This document shows, in pieces, positions 1 to 14,000 of a stretch of 64,000 nucleotides of DNA. The stretch lies in the NCBI GenBank assembly GCA_947652605.1, contig OX393581.1, positions 5,894,640 to 5,958,639 on the forward strand, in the 5' to 3' direction. The notes beneath the pieces are model-generated. The model was not told the origin of the DNA. It searched no databases and saw nothing but the letters and a program-made list of their open reading frames with translations. The position numbers were made by a program, and so were the translations under genes. The DNA is from Elmis aenea (Eukaryota > Arthropoda > Insecta > Coleoptera > Elmidae). Numbering within the stretch: position 1 is the first letter of the stretch; each line of letters begins with the position of its first letter.

Positions 1-1659
1 CTATCAAACATATGCAGGGTTTTTGCCCCTTGAATAATAAGCAAAACCCCATGTTGGAACTCGAACTTATTCACCCTGTATTTATGTGTTTACAAAGTAA
101 ATCATTCATAAATTATACTTTCAAAGACGGTACGAACAAAAAACATCGCTGGTAATATATCAAAATGTACCGCACTCAAACTTTTTATACATTAAAATTT
201 ATCGTAATGTTGTTGTTTGTTTTTATATATCAATTGTGGACGTTCAAAATTATCAAACCGGTTCTATCCGGTGTTTTATTTAAATAAATGCAAAATGAAA
301 CGATTAAGTTTTGTTCAAGGACTCTAAACGTGAAATATTAGTCTATTCCTATCTCCAAAATTCATATTGAATGTGCAGCATGTAAAAATACACCAAAATT
401 CTAAGTAAGCTTGAATGGGGATATTTTTTGGGTCAAGTTTTACGAGTTGGTAATTTTTTTTTTGTGTATTTTAATTGACTTAACTGCAATCGTTTAAAAA
501 AAAATTATATGTTTATTCAAGACGATCTGATGAATTTTTAAATATCCTCTTTGGCCCTGCTCCTAATTTTGTTTACATGACGGATAATTAGCTAATGTAC
601 CGATATCAATTTTTCCTTCTCAATTTTTCTAACAAATTAATTACCTTAATGTATTTTCATTCGATAATAAAAATTAACTCCTTGATCCTTAATAATTCCG
701 TAACATTAAAAGCCCTAACGCATTACTCGAGTGGCATAAGTTTGCTTTGTGATAATTTATGAATGTTTCCTTTACTTATCCTTCGTCCTTGCATGCGTAA
801 TGACCTTAGCTGCAGTTTCGAGTTTCAGTTTAGTAATTGGTTGACAAAATAGATCTACTTTTACCTTGTTTCGGTGACCCGCGACCCTGCAACGTCGGGT
901 TTGCGTTTTGGAAGCATATTTTTGTAAGAATCGGATAATCAAATTAAAAAGAAATAACGCTATCATGTTATAGCAATTATAATTTTAATTCATTCATTTT
1001 GTGTAGGTTTTGTTTATTCAGTTCGTTGGAAACAACGCAATAGTTAAAAATAATTAGAAGCAAGCGACATAGACACAATAGTTTTTGTATTGAAACCATA
1101 CGTCTCAAAAAATGCTTTTTAAAGTTGTTTTTTTATTGGGTTTTAGTACTTTTTTTACGTTTTATTTAAAAGCTATTTATAAATTAAAACTAACTCTATA
1201 TGAGTCTTCTACATGGAACTTATTTAAGGATTCCTTAAACATTTTCTTTTTAATTATAAAGGGAGTGTGTTGGAAAATATTGCATAAGAGGAATTGCACA
1301 GCATAAATGTATCGCAGTTTTATGTAACCATCATCATAATCCTAGAGCCTTTTTTACCATTTTGGGTGTAAGGCCAAGTTTTATGTAGTGTTGAGCTAAA
1401 TTAAAAGATTTGGTCGTAGAAATGGCGTAATCCAACAAAAAAATATCATTACAGATGTAACAGTATGCAGTTATAAAGTAACCCCCTGCTGTAAGTGTTC
1501 CTAACAAAATTTATTGATACATGGGGTCTCTTATAAATCTACAAAAGTTTTTCCATCACATCAATGCATTATTTACGGAACAGATTCCACAGTAGCTAAG
1601 CTAACTAAGCTTTCTCTATAAGAATGCCAAAAGTAGGTGTGCACAAAAAATAGGATTGA
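1..1659. other. AT-rich stretch without a recognisable gene
   Basis: No open frame here has codon use, domain similarity or flanking splice sites that convince me. The short frames at 772-966 and 1112-1306 are low-complexity AT-rich translations. At the very start, a CACCCTGTA motif near 71-79 looks like the terminus of the ACAGGGTG-ended repeat family seen many times later in the window. It may be the right end of a copy that begins outside the window. Confidence 0.6.
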
Positions 1660-1855
1660 AAATGAAGATTGAAGTAAAAATAAGTAGAGAAGAACCAAGA
1701 AAAAACGATCTGAGGCAGAGGCTAGAAGAAAGAGGAGTCAATTAAAGAGAAATTGACAGAATACGTCAGAGAAAGATAATCAAGAAATACGAAATCATAG
1801 ACATAGAAAGTTACAAGAGAACTCTGTTAAGAAGAAGAATATTTGATGCTTTGTA
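1660..1855 (+). mobile_element. 3' end fragment of a non-LTR retrotransposon
   Basis: The plus strand reads like the basic C-terminal tail of LINE reverse transcriptases, with RKNDLRQRLEERGVN, then one stop, then REIDRIRQRKIIKKYE. It ends in a GAAGAAGAAG-rich stretch near 1828-1840. The same layout (RKRLEEKGVSWRDV, then IQK and an AAGAAG-rich 3' end) closes the better copies at 10.4-11.0 kb and 32.5-32.8 kb. It is a short 5'-truncated dead copy. Confidence 0.5.
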
Positions 1856-4800
1856 TGCCCCCCCACATAGCCCCAAAAAATTATCAAGTGTTTCCAAAAC
1901 TGAAAGAGTATTATCAAGGAGTTGCATTAGTTGATACAACAAAGATAAAAGATAGATGTTATAATGTGTCCATGCTATCAATTTGCGGTACTTCTTCGAC
2001 TGTAGACTGCAGATGTGATTAATATAAAGAAAGATTTTCATAGTGATGAAAATAGAGGTTAATAAATGTGGCTGTACGAGTTTTATTTAAATATCAAATC
2101 CAATTTCTACACAAACAATTAGGATGTAACCTATCAGCGGACATACATATTACTAACTTTAGTAAAAGTTTTTAGTGGGGTACTTAGAACCTCAGCCATA
2201 GAATAGCCATGAATTTATTATAAAAATAAGAACCGTGACTACAAATATAAATGTCTACGAAGCATTTTTCAAGTTTTAATAGCAGAGAAATCAAAACAAC
2301 GGCTTCATATTTCATTCATGGTGTGTCGTGCAGTGAAATTACCCATAATCACCTGTATGCACATACATTCAAGTTTTAAAATCCCTCCCTTGACCGTGGG
2401 TTCTATAATAAGTGCATTTTATCGATCATCGAATTATCTGCTTTCCGAAGTAGACATTAACCATCTATTGTTCAGTTTCTTGAGGGAGTACCTACATCGG
2501 ATGAATTTAACAAACATTTCAATTACAAATTGAAAACGATAAACATCTCCCACTTGATCCTTTCAAATTCGTTCGCATTCCGGGTTTAGCGGAGAATCTC
2601 TTAGGAATTTGGTGGCATTTTCGCTGACCGGTGTTAAGTAAACACTTGGACGCCAACGCGAAACTGCTTTGCGGCTCGTGGGGTTATTTAGTGGGTTGTG
2701 CGAAACTGGAGCGACGGCTTATGATTTATTCATGGCATTTTTAATCCCTGCATTGTCAGGGATAATTAGGTTCAGTATATGACTACGTTTCGTGCGTTTT
2801 TTATTGGGCCTTCAAGCCTTCATGTAGCATGAAATAAGTGCCCTTGTATGTTAGACAAAAGTGCACAAAAAATGAATCAACTGGGAAAAGCAATAAAGGA
2901 AAACAAAATTATTAGGTTTTGATTACTTACGGGCGTAACACGATTGCACTACAATTAATGGCAAAAATTTGGATTTTGCATTTTCACCCTTTATTTGTTT
3001 AAAAACTGTCAAATAATTATTCACTGCTCTTCATAGTTTTGACGAAAACTGTTCTGTGGTGTTTCCTGCATGGGCAATAAACTTCTTTGAGTATGAGAAA
3101 CTCATTTTGTGACACAAAACAACAAGCTCACACCGACGACATTCTTTTTTATCTATTTGTTGCTATGAAATAACAGACTATAGACAACAAGACAACAGCC
3201 CATTGTTGATGCTACACTTAACAGTCGACCTCTATGACAAACGATGTGCTTAATGGTGTGTTTTGAATGTATTTACATTTATAAACTAGTGTGTTAGCAA
3301 ACGAAATAACAGCTGTTAAGGCAATGTATCATAGGTGCATAATTCAAACCAAATTAAATAACAATTACAACTTTTGAAAGGTGATAGTAGAGGATGAAAA
3401 TTTGTTTTAGTTAATTACATTTCTAAAGGCTAATAGCTCAGTATGTCACACAACCCAGTATATACACAGGGTAACAATAATAGTTTACCGCTTTACATGG
3501 GTAACTTTATTGTTATAAGAGATAGGGGAGGGTCGACTACATTAACAAAGATTAACAGACAATATTTATAAAAACCCATACATCCATCAAAAACTGTTTC
3601 ATAAGGCTACATTCAATAATAAATGCTATTTAAAAACAGTAAGTTTGGTCGATATTGCATAACTTAAAAACAATTTAGTGCCTTAATTACAACAAATTTA
3701 TTTATTGTAATTGTATTGTTTTAAAATTACCTTGCTACAACTTTTTTCTATGTTCTAGTAAAAGATATTTGTTTTTTAAAGTTTTGGTATTTTTCATTTT
3801 TTCTCTCAAGAGTACAGATAAAATTTTTAACACTTGGCGTAAAATTATTGTCGCTCTGTGTAGCCTGTCCTCTTGAGAACTTAAACTTATCTAGTCAAGG
3901 AGCAATTCCTGATAATTTCAGCAAGTTTACCTGTAATCACGAACTTACGATGATGATTACACTTTTATCGCAAGCACACTTCGATCGACCTAATCTATAA
4001 ATAGCAAATGACAAGTGCACTTATTTTTAATTTGTTAAAACTCGAGTTATTTTCACGAAATACGTGCACTAGAATCTTCAAAACTTTTATTAGCACTTAA
4101 AATTTAAAAATACGCTTTTTTTCTGGTCGCGAAAATAACTATCATACCAAAATAAATTTAACACGCCCGGTAAAACAGCAAATCGAGAAATCGCCGAAAC
4201 GAGTAAAATGTGACGTTTGGAGTGTAACGGATTGTCAAAAATGTGGTCTGCGTTTAACATTTTGCAAACAACAAGACACTAAGCTACAACCAATTTTTTG
4301 CATACAATGCAGTGGACACATGAACTTAAAAAAGAACTAAGAACTTAAATTATTGCAGCCTTAGTTGGTATTTATTCAACTTAGCCAAATTTAAAATTAA
4401 AGTAAAAAATGAGAATTGCTTTTTGATTTTGTTTACATTGTAAGTGTCCAAATTTAATTTTATTAAAGGTATCATGTGAAACTGCGTGCAAAACTAAATA
4501 TTCATGTGATTCATTACAGGAACTGATTTGAATGCGTGGTATAAGCAAATAAAATCACACAATCTTTATCAGGCTCACATTTAGCTTTGTGTTGCACATT
4601 CTTTGTTGGCCGATAATATTTTTGTTTAGTTTCATCACATCCTGATTTATTTTAAACAAAACAGTTTTAGGTGCATTATTGAATCATAAAAATTACGAAA
4701 AAAACTTTGTGTAAAAAGCAAAATAATTTAATTTGTCAGCAGGTGTATAAAGTGAAGCAACTTTGATAAGCTTGTTGAGTTCTCTGGAGTCTAGAGATTT

Positions 4801-6950
4801 ATTTATGAAATAAACTCATCTGTGTCATGAGATTTGTAGTACAATTTACGTTTTTGTCCCTAAGGACAAAGCTAAAATTTTCACGAATTTTTAAATTATC
4901 CGTTACATATTGATTATTAAAATTGAGAAAAGTATTGTTATAGTTTCTAAGGTTTTTTTTTAAGCAGAACGATAAATAAATAAACACATTTTAGTGAAGC
5001 TTTTCATTTTTAAGATATGAAACTTTCTCAGCTTTCAGAAAATAATATGTGTTGCAAATACTGATAAAGATATAGTTACTCGTTTGAAAAATTCATAGCT
5101 AATAGTGTCATGAAATTAAATTGCTAAAAATCAGAATATTCTTAGTACATATGCATATTCTTTTGGACATAATTTTTCTTCAGTACTGGGTTATTTTACA
5201 TTTTGTTGTATTTTGAACATTATTATACTTGAGGTCTCTAAGAAATTTGAAATTATTGAAGTTTACAATGAAAATGTAATTGTTCACACAACTTTACAAA
5301 AATTACATTTATTATTTATAAAATGTTGCTTTAGAGAAACTAAAGAAAAAACAAGGCAGTTGCTTTTTGTAATATTATCATGTCTCCATACAGCGAATGC
5401 AAGGAATGCATGAGCAAGGAACTTGAAACAGTTTGAAAATTATATACATTTTTGATTTAGGCTTTTTAACAGTGTTACTTCAAAATCTTAATTGTTCATT
5501 TTTTCATTTTTTCATTCTTAATTATGATTTACAGCAAGTAAGCTGTACATGTTTACAAAGTTGATGAAATAAACGTTACAAAATTTAAACGTCCATCGAT
5601 GGATTGGCAGGTTGAAAGCCAGACAGGCTCCTTGTCTCTCAAATATGTGACGCAGGAAAAATTTGTTTTTGAACTCAATTTTTCGCAAACGTCAATAAAA
5701 ATATAATTTATGCGCTAAAATTCAGCTGTAAAATATAATATAGCGGAAACGAGCGATTTTAGTCATAAGTTTATATTTTGAGGTTTTATTTCGTTATCAA
5801 ATTGTTTCAAAATTTCGAAGAGCTATAAAAAATCGTTTCAGCTCGTTTTTAAACAAACTTAAGGTGGTTACCTATGCATTACTTAGCGTCTTTAAAGTTG
5901 ACCACCAACTCATATATACACTGTATAAATTTAAACATGTGTTTTTATCTTAACTATTTTTAAATTGTGTCAATAACTATTTTCATTAAGAGTGGAGTTT
6001 CTTTTTTCCACATTATTATACATAAATATAAATAAATCCTAATGAATAACATAAAAATCATAGAGAAAATAATTTTTACTTTTCAAATAAAATTGTTATC
6101 GTTACTTTCAGTAACAGAAATAAAATCGATTTTAAATTCATTGCAAACTACATATTCCAGCAATTTATATAATCAATCGTTAATCAGTTGACTTAAAAAA
6201 TACCTAATTGGTAAGTGATACAATTAGTTGGCGACTAAAAAAATATCATTTAATTGATCTACGTTAATTTTTTTATGATCTTCATTAACAAAAGACTATT
6301 ACTTAAAACGTAAATGCAACCTAATTAAGTAAAATAAACGACTTACCAAGTTTATAGTTATTTATAGATGAATTTGTTGTATACATTTTATTTACAACAA
6401 AAATTTCGAATTGTTGCATTTTGATCCATTAAAAATTCAAATTATTTTAGAAATATCTTGTTTTATGCTCTCCAGTAACGTTAGCAAAGTTAATTGTCTA
6501 CACTTAACAGCTGTCTAAAAGTTTTGCAATAAATATTACTCGTCAGTGCCAACTGGAAATGTTCATAAAGTAAACCAAGTCAAAGCTCACGCGATTCTAA
6601 TCGTTTGAAATATTTCAACCCACAGACACTGCCTTATTTGTTTAATAATTATCGAACTTGGGACAAAATAATGGCCGGCAGTAATTTACGAGTGAAATAA
6701 ACTTGCAAATTAAGCTAACGAATGCGTACTCACTATCACAATAAAACTCGAATAAATGAATAAATAAATTTCACACACACACAAATTTATTTGCACCTTC
6801 GTTACTCAACTACCTGTTAAACCTAGATTGACTAACCTCATTACCGCTCTGTAAGGTAAAAAAATAAAGATTCACGAATAGTTAAATGCGTCATATTGTC
6901 CACATATTCATAGCGTTTATTATAATATGGTTGCTATACCCCCAGTGAGG
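1856..6950. other. Gene-free AT-rich stretch
   Basis: About 5 kb without supportable coding exons on either strand. The longest frames (2318-2533, 4799-4987 and 5213-5413) have no recognisable motifs and biased composition. TATA-like words such as CTATAAATAG near 3994-4003 occur but are expected by chance at this base composition. The region may be intergenic, or part of a long first intron of the gene whose visible exons begin at 17,641. Confidence 0.5.
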
Positions 6951-6984
6951 TTGAGACGCTTTTAAGCTTTCCAGATCCTTTATT

Positions 6985-7800
6985 TTGGAAGGATCAGTCC
7001 CAGTCTATTAGCATATACTAGAAACTACAACAACTTTTCTCCATTCTGTCCCATATTTTGCTTAAACTTTCCATTTTCTAACGCCTGTCCTGCTTAGAAC
7101 GTCTATCACTTTCTGCATCGATTTTGACCTCGGTCCTCCGGGATCCCATTTTAAGACTGAATTGATTTGGGTGCCATTAATTGTTTCACGGTGAAGATGT
7201 GGTCGTGTGTACTTCTTTCAGCCTTTTCTAAATCCGCTTTGTGTTTCCGCTAATTGTTTTTCAGTTATTTCCTTCAGTTTCCTCTCTAGCATGAACTCAT
7301 AGGCTTTGGATATAATGCGTGTGATCCCTCTGTAGTTTGTACAGTTTCGGTTGTCTCCTTTCTTAAATATTGGATTGTTATTCCAATTTTCCATTCGTTT
7401 GGTACTTCTCCTTGGGTCCATGCTTTGTTAAATAAGTGTGTAACTATGTCTATTTCTTCATTTCCTAAATTTTTTACCATTTCTGGTGTGAAACAGTAAG
7501 TCCAGCTGATTTCCCTTGCTTTAGGTGTTTTATTGCTTCTACAACTTTGTCTCGGTTTATGTGTTCATCTTCTTTCATATTATCCGGCATATAATCATTC
7601 TCCTCAGTTCTAGTTTTATTTTCTTTTGTAGTTAAAAGTTCTTGAAAGTATTCTTTCCATCTTTCCATAACGTCTGCGTCGTTTGTTAACATTTTGTTAA
7701 TTTTTGATTTCACATGTTTTATTACTTGCCGTTTTCTTTTTTTAAATTTTTTAAGTACTTTGTAAAAAAGTTTTTGATTTATTGTGCAGTTCATTTCCGT
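6985..7800 (-). mobile_element. Non-LTR retrotransposon relic with internal deletion
   Basis: Reading the minus strand from about 7794 down, the frame gives an upstream spacer (INKMLTNDADVMERWKEYF) and the start of reverse transcriptase (VVEAIKHLKQGKSAG). After frame shifts come VPNEWKIG, PIFKKGDNRNCTNYRGI and LAETQSGFRKG, which are typical RT motifs 0 to 2 of RTE/Jockey-type LINEs. The catalytic FADD part is missing. The sequence jumps to a C-terminal tail (WDPGGPRSKSMQKVIDVLSR, RKWKV, EWRKVVV) at about 7140-7010. It is dead: several frame changes, stops and a central deletion. It differs from the LINE family at 10.4 and 32.1 kb in its tail motif. Confidence 0.8.
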
Positions 7801-9400
7801 TCTTCTGCCAATGTAAAATTGCCAAATGTCATCGTGATCTTTTGCTAGTAATACCGATAGAATCTGTCTGCGTTTTTTTTTGTCATTTGCAATTTATCTA
7901 ATGTTTGGAGTAAATTTTTCAAAAATTAACACCGTCGCAAATTTGTCTAAATGGCCAAACGCGACAGTGTTAAATGAAAAAAAAGTTTAAGATAAAATTG
8001 ACACCAAAATTCTTTCCAAGTACACCAAGCTGATCAACATCGGTATATTTTTAACTGTGTTTGATTTAGCATTCATATGTGAGCTTGCCATGTTAGACCC
8101 CAAGTTTTATCACACTGTAAAACTACACAATGTATTTCAAGTTCATTTTCCTACAAAATATTAGAAAACTTTGGTTTCTTTACCGGTAAATGGGCAAGTG
8201 CAAGAAATAATAAGACTTAAACGTTTTGTGTTCTTATTTAAAATGATTTTAACTAGTTCAGCCTATCGTGCTAGTAAAACCTTATAAAACTAGTTTAAGA
8301 CTACACAAATTTGAATCAAAATTCTACTGCTTCTGTTACCAAGTGCCTCAAAACTGTATAAATTAGCATAATACTGTATTCATATGTTGTTGGTTGAATG
8401 TATTTGATACTTGCAAGAATATTCTGCCCCAATAAGAAACTTTAAGAAAATATTTTCAGACAATAACTGCGAAAAGCGAGATTAACAAACGGGTTATAGC
8501 AAAATTAATATTTGGTCGTGCTATTTTCGCGATTAGATCTCGATAAACTTCGTAACGCATACTAGAAAGGTGTTGGTAATATAATTACGAGATATAAAAG
8601 TGCAACGGTCGCCCTTGAGCTAAAGTTTAGATTACCGAGTGCGAAAGTGGTCTACGCAAAAGAGTCTGCAAGGTTCTCAAGAGTTTGCTTTTGGTTATTA
8701 ACGAAATCGGTCGTATTACCGGCGTTATCGAACTACTAACTGTAAAATACATTTCAGCAGGAATTTCATATTGATTAACAGGCGGATGTCCTTTGTAACG
8801 GCAAGAACAGTAGAAGATTGATGTATAAAAAGATGTTTGAGATGTATCGTTTGCTACGGTAGTTCACTAGAACTCGGTTAGAATACGGTATTTGCTGACG
8901 ACGTTTATCGGTTTCAGGAATAATCATTTAGTATTGTCTGGCGCGTACTAGGAAGTTGCTTACCTTGGTGATACTGGAGTAGGGCACTTGCTGTGTATCC
9001 TGGAAGTGTCCGATAAATGTGCACGCATCTGCAACGAAACACATTGATGGTTAATGAGATTTTATCCAATTTTGCCTTTAATTAAAGCCACAGATCTGTG
9101 GTTTTACTATTTTCGATGGTTCATATACTGAATAGTTCGAAAAGTTCCTACGTTTTACTTTCGCCATGCGTAGAATTAAGAGCGTATTGTGTCGCGAAAA
9201 TGTTTGCACAATAAATTGCACTTATGCACCAGTTTTGATCTAACCCGAAATAGCTTGCGCGATTTAGACAAACGACGTTTTAAAGTGTCATATAATTGAG
9301 CAATTAAATTTTTTTTGGAGGTTACATTTCAAAAATTAAATAATAAACAAGATCAAGAACGGGTTGCATTTTGAAAACATAGTTTTACTTTAAAAGGGAT
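7801..9400. other. Intergenic stretch with no supported gene
   Basis: No coding exon could be supported. Base composition is slightly less AT-rich from about 8,500 to 9,060. Two TATA-like words (ATATAAAAG at 8594-8602 and GTATAAAAAG at 8823-8832) lie there, but no open frame with a good start follows either. A 5' exon of the spliced gene starting at 17,641 could lie here, but I could not identify one. Confidence 0.4.
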
Positions 9401-9402
9401 TG

Positions 9403-10008
9403 ATTGCATTCAAAAAATCATTTGTGGTGTTTATGGAGAGGCTGGTGTTGATGTAGGAACGGTTTAAAAGTGGTTATCAAAGTTTCGTTAAGGAGATTTT
9501 TCCTTAGAAGATGCATTAAGGCCAGAAAAACCTTTTGAAGGTGACGATTTTGAAATTGTGGCAATTATCAAAAATTACTCACGCTGTACTATGAAGCATT
9601 TTGTAGAAAGTGTCTTAATATTACAAGAATAAGTTGTTAGACATCTACAGCATTGGAATACGTTTTTTGCAATGATTTTGAGGATGATAACACAGAATAT
9701 CAGATTAATTTAATTGTTTCCATAGCTACTGGTACTTCTGTAACTCTAAACCGATACATCTTGGGTCAATAGGCAAAAAGTTTGACTGGAAAGTTTTGTG
9801 TTACTTTCCGAATCTTGCGCCCTCGAAGTACTGACTACTCCGATCTCCACAGAATACTTTAAACTTTTTTTTTTAATACAGATGCCATTAAAATGCACCT
9901 GAAAAAGTTCCTTCGTAATAAACCGCACGAATTGTTTGAAGATGGTATTGTACAACTAACTGAAATGTAGGCAAAATTCATACAAAATGATGTTACTTAT
10001 ATTGTTTA
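9403..10008 (+). pseudogene. Decayed mariner transposase with a central deletion
   Basis: The 5' part (9403-9661) reads CIQKIICGVYGEAGVDVGTV, a stop, KWLSKFR, a stop, then GDFSLEDALRPEKPFEGDDF and VVRHLQHWNT. This matches the N-terminal helix-turn-helix half of mariner transposases (the usual pattern is VYGE, KWF.RF, GDFSLED..R.GRP, VVRHL). The 3' part (about 9850-10,008) reads AIKMHLKKFLRNKPHELFED, GIVQLTEM, a stop and AKFIQNDVTYIV, the usual C-terminal end of these enzymes. The middle, including the D,D(34)D catalytic core, is missing or unrecognisable. Stops show it is inactive. Terminal repeats were not found. Confidence 0.8.
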
Positions 10009-10414
10009 ATTAAATCGTTTTGATATAAAAGATCCTTGCCTCAATGTTATTAAAAAAAGCGAACAAAGTTTTACACCAACCCAATATCTAATATTAGTTT
10101 ACTAATAGTCTTGTTGTTTTTTTATTCAAAAATTGTTTGACTATTTTCTTACACAATATTACAGTTAAATTTCCTAAGAAGTATTAGCAAAAAAAAACAA
10201 TTAACTATGCGATTTTAAACAAATATAAACAAACACACCAATATTTACACAAAAATTAACTTGTAAAACAAATTTATGCAGCACAGGTGTGTAAATTAAA
10301 TAAAATTATCTATTTTTAGGCATAAAATTATGCACATCGGTATTTGCATAATTTATGATAAAAGCAATTTTTTTTGCTACTTTAAAATTTAATTTTGGTA
10401 ACTGGTTCATGAGG

Positions 10415-11052
10415 TTTCGCTGTAACCATAGCCTTTGTCTTTGTTATAAATATTTAGGAACAATAATTACAGAGAATGGTAAATTGGAGAAAGATCTGAA
10501 TAACAGAATAGCGGCAGCGACGAAATTTTACTGCGACACTAATAAATGTTTGAGTAGTTAGGAGATATCAAAAGAAACGAAGACGCGAGTTTTTAATGCA
10601 GCGTACGTACCCATTCTCACGTAGTTCAGAAACTTGGACACTAACACAAAAACAAAAACGAAGAATACAGGTACAGGAAATGAGATTCCTGAGAAGAATA
10701 GAGGGATGTAGACTGATCCATAAAATCAGTAACGAAAACGTTCGAAAAAACCTAATAGTAACGGATATTAAGAAAATGATGGAGGAAAACGACGGCTTGG
10801 ACATCTACTACGCATGCCAGAAAGAAGATACGCGAAAAAAGGATGGAAATTGAAGATGGAGGGAAAAAGAAATAGAGGAAGACCAAGAATAAAATGGGAA
10901 AAAGAAGTGAGGAAGAGACTAGAAGAAAAAGGAGTCAGCTGGAGAGATGTGCCACAATTAGCTAACGACAGGAAGGAACGGAGAAACTTCATACAGAAAT
11001 AGAAAAGCATACCGTACAAAGTGAAACCGATTAAGAAGAATAAGAAGAAGAA
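10415..11052 (+). mobile_element. 3' end of a non-LTR retrotransposon (RT thumb and tail)
   Basis: The plus strand gives YLGTIITENGKLEKDLNNRI, then SETWTLTQKQKRRIQVQEM, RFLRRIEGCR and, after frame shifts, RNRGRPRIKWEKEVRKRLEE, GVSWRDV and a terminal IQK stop. These are the conserved motifs downstream of the catalytic region in a common arthropod LINE group. The copy ends in an AAGAAG-rich run at about 11,031-11,052, which fits a simple-repeat 3' terminus. It is 5'-truncated and interrupted by stops. The same family supplies the copy at 32,061-32,790, so it is a repeated element and not a host gene. Confidence 0.8.
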
Positions 11053-14000
11053 GAAAATTTATTTGGCCGTAATTATAAATCAAACTTGTTTTTCATTTGT
11101 AAATGCATAACATAATGTCTAACAAAACCAGTCTGCTTTACATTTTGTGAGTGTATGATACGATACATTTTTCCTGCACAACATTAAGTGCATAGGTACA
11201 TGTGTTAAGTGTAATATGACAGCCCTACGAAAAATATTCTAAGGCATTCGTAGATTTTGTAATTGGCAGAAAAACTATCATATTCCATGAACATCTTATT
11301 TCAAGATACTTAAAATAGCTTATATAAAAAAAGACCATTAAAATGTAAATTAGAACTAACCGTCAGCTTAACCTTGACATTGGCTCTTAAATAAAATAGC
11401 CTTCATCGTATCTGTACGAAAAATAAATATTTATATTTTAGTGTAAACAGTATTTAACAGGTTTTGTAGCATTTTTGGTTCCGAAATGTCGTTACCAAAA
11501 CTTGTATTTGATAATCTATAACAACCCTGTCCAGAACAACTCAGAGATCAGTATTCTAGACCTAATCAACCTTCTTTTTGTTATTATGCAAACAGATTTA
11601 TTTGATATAGGCTAACTTCCACAGCCGCTACGATTTACACTGTGGAAAAAGCCTTAATTACTATAAAAGCCATTTGCACTTATGCGTTACGTCAAAGTCC
11701 ACTTGATATTTACATGTGAACTGATTTATTTAGTTTCAATAACTTTTTAAAAGCCGCTCGATGATAATTTTGACTGAAACAAAAAATAAACAAGCGATGG
11801 TTTTATTTGTTATATTTTGTTTGTTGCTATCGACGCGATTGTGTGTTATCAGCTGTTGTTAAACAAATTTATCGAGTGTATGTGAGGGCCGTGAGAATAA
11901 TAATATACAGGGCGTATACTGTTTAGCAGCATGCTGTGATAAATAATTGTTGAAAATGACACCTAAAAGTCCCGACAACTGACAAATGACTGCATATATT
12001 TGCTTATAGCCTTCTGGGTGATTTTATGTTGGGTACCTGAACGCTCAATGCCGCTGTAAATGCTTGATTTGTTATTGATTTGTTATTGAGTTATTATTGA
12101 TTGTGTATTTGTTGTCAATCAAAAAATTGTATTAAATAAAGTGGTAGAATTTAAAATCCCATTTTTGCAAAATTACCTAAAAGGTGATGCTTTAAAGATA
12201 TGTGTTTGATCAATTTTTTTCATTTAAATATTTCTGAATACATGCCAAAAGTTTACTTCTCAAGAAGATTCTTATAAATTAAATATTATTAACAATTGTT
12301 TGCATTTATAAATGAAGTAAACTATTTTCAAAAGCATTCAGTCGACGAGTATTAGCAGCCCTTGATAGATTATGCTCTAAAAGTGGTATTAGAGCATTGC
12401 AGCATCACTACAACTTCTTCATCTTTAAATTTAATTCTTATCAGTAGTGACCACAGTCTGCTTCCTCTGTGGAAGGCAAAACATTGTTCAGGCAACCCCC
12501 GTAGATGGTTCAACCAGAACTGGTTGAGTTCCACAAAATTTTATAAAACTACTTTGTGTTTTGAATGATCATTGCATCACAAAAGCGAACTTCATGTGCG
12601 GAATTATCTATCAAGCAGGTCTTCAAGTGACGTCTGCGTTTGTTTTCTATAAACAACAACCTACTTGTATTATTTGTTATTCGTCGATCAAAAATTGGAC
12701 ATACGCTGTGTTATGTTTATTAACGGATCATCGCTAATTTACATTCGGTTGAACTGAGTTTATCTTATCACACACACTTGTTTGGAGGAGAAAACAAGCG
12801 AACACGCGCAATTTTCAAGGTCGCGTCCAGCGGAATATGCGATGACATTGAAATACAAAGTCCCTATTCCCATACAATATGGATATTGAATTATCATGTT
12901 TGTTTTAATGTGGGCTGGATAAGTCATGAAGATGGAGACTGGTGATGCGTTATATAAAATGTGGAGGCTTGTCATTTTCAGGAAATTACAGACCAGAAAC
13001 AGTGCATAATTTTCCTTTCAATAACGTTAATAACAGTTCTTTTATGATTATTGTCGCCATAAGCAAATTCTTTTATGATTTCATGCATTCTAACTACGTC
13101 AGAATAAGTATGAAGTATTATTACTAAAAAAAATAATTTTTCAGTGGTATTTTTGTGTCTGATAATCCAAGAGTTGGCATATGGAATGAAAACAATCTAC
13201 CAAAAATCTTTGTGAATAAGGTTTTCTAAACCTCTGAAAATTTTAAGTGATAAATTAAATTTTTACAATGGTGCAAACCTTTGAAACAGTAATTTCTTCA
13301 AAAAAAGTTTAAGACAATTTTTTGCGAAAATTAAAAACCAACCAATCAATCAACAACACATTAAAATATTCGCGATAAGACACATTCAAAACTGTTAAAA
13401 CAAATATTTTATGTGAGTATGTGTTTTATTTATTATTTTATTTACAATCCTTGGTGACACATAAATATTCCATAAGCAATTTAAGTCTAAATCTAATAAT
13501 TTAGATCACTTGCCATAAATAACTTACTCTGACTTCGTTCTTTTATCATTAAAATCCATCTCCATAAAAAAAAACTTTTTGACGCTCGTTTTATTTATTC
13601 GCGTTAGGGAATTTCAGGAAACACCTGCCACACGGAAACAAAAACGCATTGGATATTATTTTGTTATTTTTATCCCACGACATTTCACCACAATAACGCT
13701 TTGCATATCCTTTTCGATATGGATATTTGACGTGAAAAACGAAAATTTGATGTATGGGAACTCTTGCGGGCACTAGTAAAATCCATCATAATATCAGTTT
13801 GATTAAATGCGATACGAAGTTAAAATATTAGACTACCTCCCTGAATATTTTAGTCATTCAGCAAAACAGATAAATTGAAATTTAGGGACAAAAATAAAAT
13901 ATTAATCAAAAATTACTTTTATGCAAATCTTACTACTGTTTAAAGAAAATTTCTCGACATTTGACCTTCCAAAAAGCGTTAGACATAACTAAATTCTCAC

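Noticed and set aside
2318..2533. Short open frames in the first 6 kb as small genes
   Set aside because: No signal peptide, domain, or splice context. Lengths are what chance gives in AT-rich six-frame translation.
8590..8835. TATA-like words as a promoter of a host gene
   Set aside because: No open frame, initiator with convincing spacing, or downstream exon was found. TATA words are frequent at this AT content.
12362..12568. Frame resembling a mariner transposase C-terminus
   Set aside because: Only scattered matches (SSDHSLLPLW, FYKTTL) without the preceding catalytic motifs or terminal repeats.
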